Part shown: piece after piece, positions 57,179 to 58,708 of the stretch
Position numbering within the stretch: position 1 is the first letter of the stretch
How the letters are laid out: each line of letters opens with the position of its first letter
Notes under the pieces: generated by a model
What the model saw: the letters and a program-made list of their open reading frames with translations, nothing else
What the model was told of the DNA's origin: nothing
Databases searched by the model: none
Translations under genes and position numbers: made by a program
Source: an uncultured bacterium
GTDB taxonomy: Bacteria; Vulcanimicrobiota; Xenobia; Xenobiales; Xenobiaceae
Length of the DNA: 58,708 nucleotides
NCBI GenBank assembly: GCA_934644775.1
Contig: CAKUDB010000016.1
Coordinates: 1-58,708, forward strand
Direction: 5' to 3'

Positions 57179-58708
57179 ATGAGTAAACAAAGTAAACAAA
57201 GTACGCCGTTGTATGGTGATAGCGCTTCACAGGGAGGTTCTGCAGCTACTTTGTCTGCAGATGATAATTTTAATTTGCGTCCCCAAGAATGTGTCGAATT
57301 TTGTAAGCAATGCTTGCAAAGTTTAAGTGCTGCTGGTTATAAAACATCTTCTGCTAGCAAAAGATCCTTATACGATGAGGCGTTTTCTAAGCGCAGAGCA
57401 GAAATATTCCTTGATGAAGCTGAAAAATATAACTTAGAAGGCGATGATGATAAATGTCGCCGCTATTCGCAAAGAGCTTTAGGCAGCGGTCGGGCCGAGC
57501 TTGATTCTCCGGTTAAGTCTTTACAAAATAAAAGAATTGAACGCTTTTTATCTTTAGCTGCAGATTGCGGTCTTAGTCAGCCTCAAGATGAGGCGTACCA
57601 GTATTATTTAAAAGAAGCGCTGGCAGAAGGCGCTGAGGCTCAGCCTAGGGTTGAAGAAATACGTAAGGCTAGGGCAATACGATACTTCATTGAAGCATCT
57701 AAGTGTAAATACAATTATAATGCCAAGAGGTCTATTGCTTATATAGAAAAAGCTCTGGGAGAATATATAGATTTTGAGCTATTATCGCTGCCTCCGTACG
57801 TTAATATAGGCACTTACGAAATACATAGATGTAGAGCAAAAATTTATTTGGCCATAGCTTCCCAGTGTGAGCTTGATGATGAAGAGCAATACCAAACTAG
57901 CCTAAGTAAAGCCTTAGCTGATTGGAGTGCTGTACAGCCTGAAATTGATAAAATACGCAAAGCTAGGGCTGAGAAGCATTTAGCTGAAGCCACTAAATGC
58001 AGCTTGGCAGATGAAGATTTGTACCAAATCAGCTTAAGAAGAGCTTTAGCTGAATGTGCTGACGTTCAGCCTAAGGTTGAAGCAATACGCAAAACTAGGG
58101 CTGAGAGACAATTAGCTGAAGCTACTGAGTGTAGCTTAGCTAATGAAAAACAGTATCAGTATCGCTTGAGTAAGGCTTTAAGTGAATGCGCTGGTATTAA
58201 GCCTGAAGTTGAAAAGTCACGTATAGCTAGAGCTGGGCAATTCTTAGCTTTAGCCGAGAACTTCGCTGAAAAAGGCTATAAAGCTAATTGCGAAGCCAAT
58301 TTGCAAAAAGCTTTAGATGAACGTGGCGATATTGGCCCTGAAGTAGAAAAGGCTCGAGCCGAAATGTATTTAGCAGTAGCTGCTAAATGCGCACTTAGTA
58401 ATGATGAATTATATCAAGGCTTCTTAAAGAAAGCCTTAGCTGAATGTGCCGAGGTAAAGCCTGCGGTTGAAGAAATTCGCAAAGCTAGGGCAGAGATGCA
58501 TTTAGCAGTAGCTTCTAAGTGTACCCTTGCTGACGAAGCACAGTACCAGAATAGTTTGGTCAAAGCTTTAGATGAGTGTGCCGAAGTTAAGCCTAAGGTT
58601 GAAACCATACGTAAAGCTCGTGCGGAAATGCATTTAGCTGTAGCTAATAAGTGCACACTTGCTGATGAGAAACAGTATCAGAGCAGCTTGAGTAAGGCTT
58701 TAAGTGAA
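57179..58708 (+). CDS. partial: helical 44-residue repeat protein (TPR/Sel1-like?)
   Basis: Open for 510 codons from the ATG at 57179, with no stop before the window ends. After a polar, Ser/Gln-rich head (about 1-45) it is built of repeats around KARAExxLAxAxKCxLADExQYQxSLxKALxECAxVxPxVExIR, one conserved Cys each side, exact 132-bp period from 57959 onwards except one 126-bp unit. The pattern suggests stacked helix-turn-helix repeats, of the TPR or Sel1 type, for protein binding. GCGGTAA precedes the start. Likely the next cassette gene, but it may also be the first gene of another unit after the inverted repeat. Confidence 0.65.
   Translation, partial: MSKQSKQSTPLYGDSASQGGSAATLSADDNFNLRPQECVEFCKQCLQSLSAAGYKTSSASKRSLYDEAFSKRRAEIFLDEAEKYNLEGDDDKCRRYSQRALGSGRAELDSPVKSLQNKRIERFLSLAADCGLSQPQDEAYQYYLKEALAEGAEAQPRVEEIRKARAIRYFIEASKCKYNYNAKRSIAYIEKALGEYIDFELLSLPPYVNIGTYEIHRCRAKIYLAIASQCELDDEEQYQTSLSKALADWSAVQPEIDKIRKARAEKHLAEATKCSLADEDLYQISLRRALAECADVQPKVEAIRKTRAERQLAEATECSLANEKQYQYRLSKALSECAGIKPEVEKSRIARAGQFLALAENFAEKGYKANCEANLQKALDERGDIGPEVEKARAEMYLAVAAKCALSNDELYQGFLKKALAECAEVKPAVEEIRKARAEMHLAVASKCTLADEAQYQNSLVKALDECAEVKPKVETIRKARAEMHLAVANKCTLADEKQYQSSLSKALSE
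57959..58708 (+). repeat. tandem 132-bp repeats in the partial repeat gene
   Basis: Units start at 57959, 58091, 58223, 58349, 58481 and 58613, each at AAAGCTAGGGCTGAG or a close variant. Spacing is 132, 132, 126, 132 and 132 bases. The DNA-level similarity indicates recent expansion. The last unit is cut by the window end. Confidence 0.85.

Noticed and set aside
58414..58656. 80-codon minus-strand frame at the end of the window
   Set aside because: Antisense shadow of the 132-bp repeats. The plus strand is open without interruption from 57179.
46505..58708. Definite genomic island or prophage
   Set aside because: No integrase, transposase or phage structural gene is seen, and the right boundary is outside the window. 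I therefore keep it only as a hypothesis.

Overview
The window looks like chromosome from an anaerobic, fermentative bacterium with a two-membrane envelope. Signs of the outer membrane are exported LolA-like and lipoprotein genes, and DapD plus DapE show the succinylase route to diaminopimelate. Signs of anaerobiosis are a bifunctional AdhE, a group-B-type [FeFe] hydrogenase and a Rex redox repressor. I could not fix the phylum. The long N-terminal extension of RecG and the prepilin-like protein are unusual for common Proteobacteria or Firmicutes. Base composition looks to be in the mid-40s percent GC, with the right-hand 12 kb richer in A+T (judged by eye, not counted).

1-9 kb: a repeat-bearing non-coding stretch, a TSCPD-domain protein, a LolA-like exported protein and a FecR-like membrane protein (all minus). 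Then come a small membrane protein, two identical tRNA-Arg(ACG) genes each with its own promoter and terminator, a DnaJ-TPR protein, and pheST. 9-16 kb: an exported helical protein, a proline-rich repeat membrane protein with a YHS-like domain, an AlbA_2/COG2865 regulator flanked by repeats that read VTEK, and a large lipoprotein behind an attenuator-like leader. 16-25 kb: housekeeping genes (grx, upp, clpB, tdk, folA, yceD-rpmF, fabG, acpP), mostly punctuated by clear hairpin terminators, plus a possible structured RNA between rpmF and fabG. 25-31 kb: a minus-strand cluster murB-recG-rsmD-GTPase-lipoprotein. 31-44.7 kb: an unrecognised 648-residue protein, ktrBA-type potassium uptake, alaS, dapD-dapE, rex, adhE and a small phosphotransferase-fold kinase tightly coupled to adhE. 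45-46.6 kb: an [FeFe] hydrogenase and tRNA-Ser(UGA).

46.8-58.7 kb is the most interesting part. Directly after tRNA-Ser lies a co-oriented, tightly packed cassette: dynamin-like GTPase (764 aa), two related small proteins with different hydrophobic or amphipathic tails, a 1135-aa HerA/FtsK-type ATPase with a Ser/Thr-rich hydrophobic insert, a polymorphic-toxin-type DNA/RNA nuclease whose start overlaps the ATPase stop, a small putative immunity protein, a second 764-aa dynamin-like GTPase, and the start of a 44-residue-repeat protein that runs off the window. The parts suggest a membrane-remodelling machine coupled to a motor ATPase and a nuclease/immunity pair. It could be a toxin-delivery system or a cell-autonomous (anti-phage) defence system. 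The sequence alone does not decide which.
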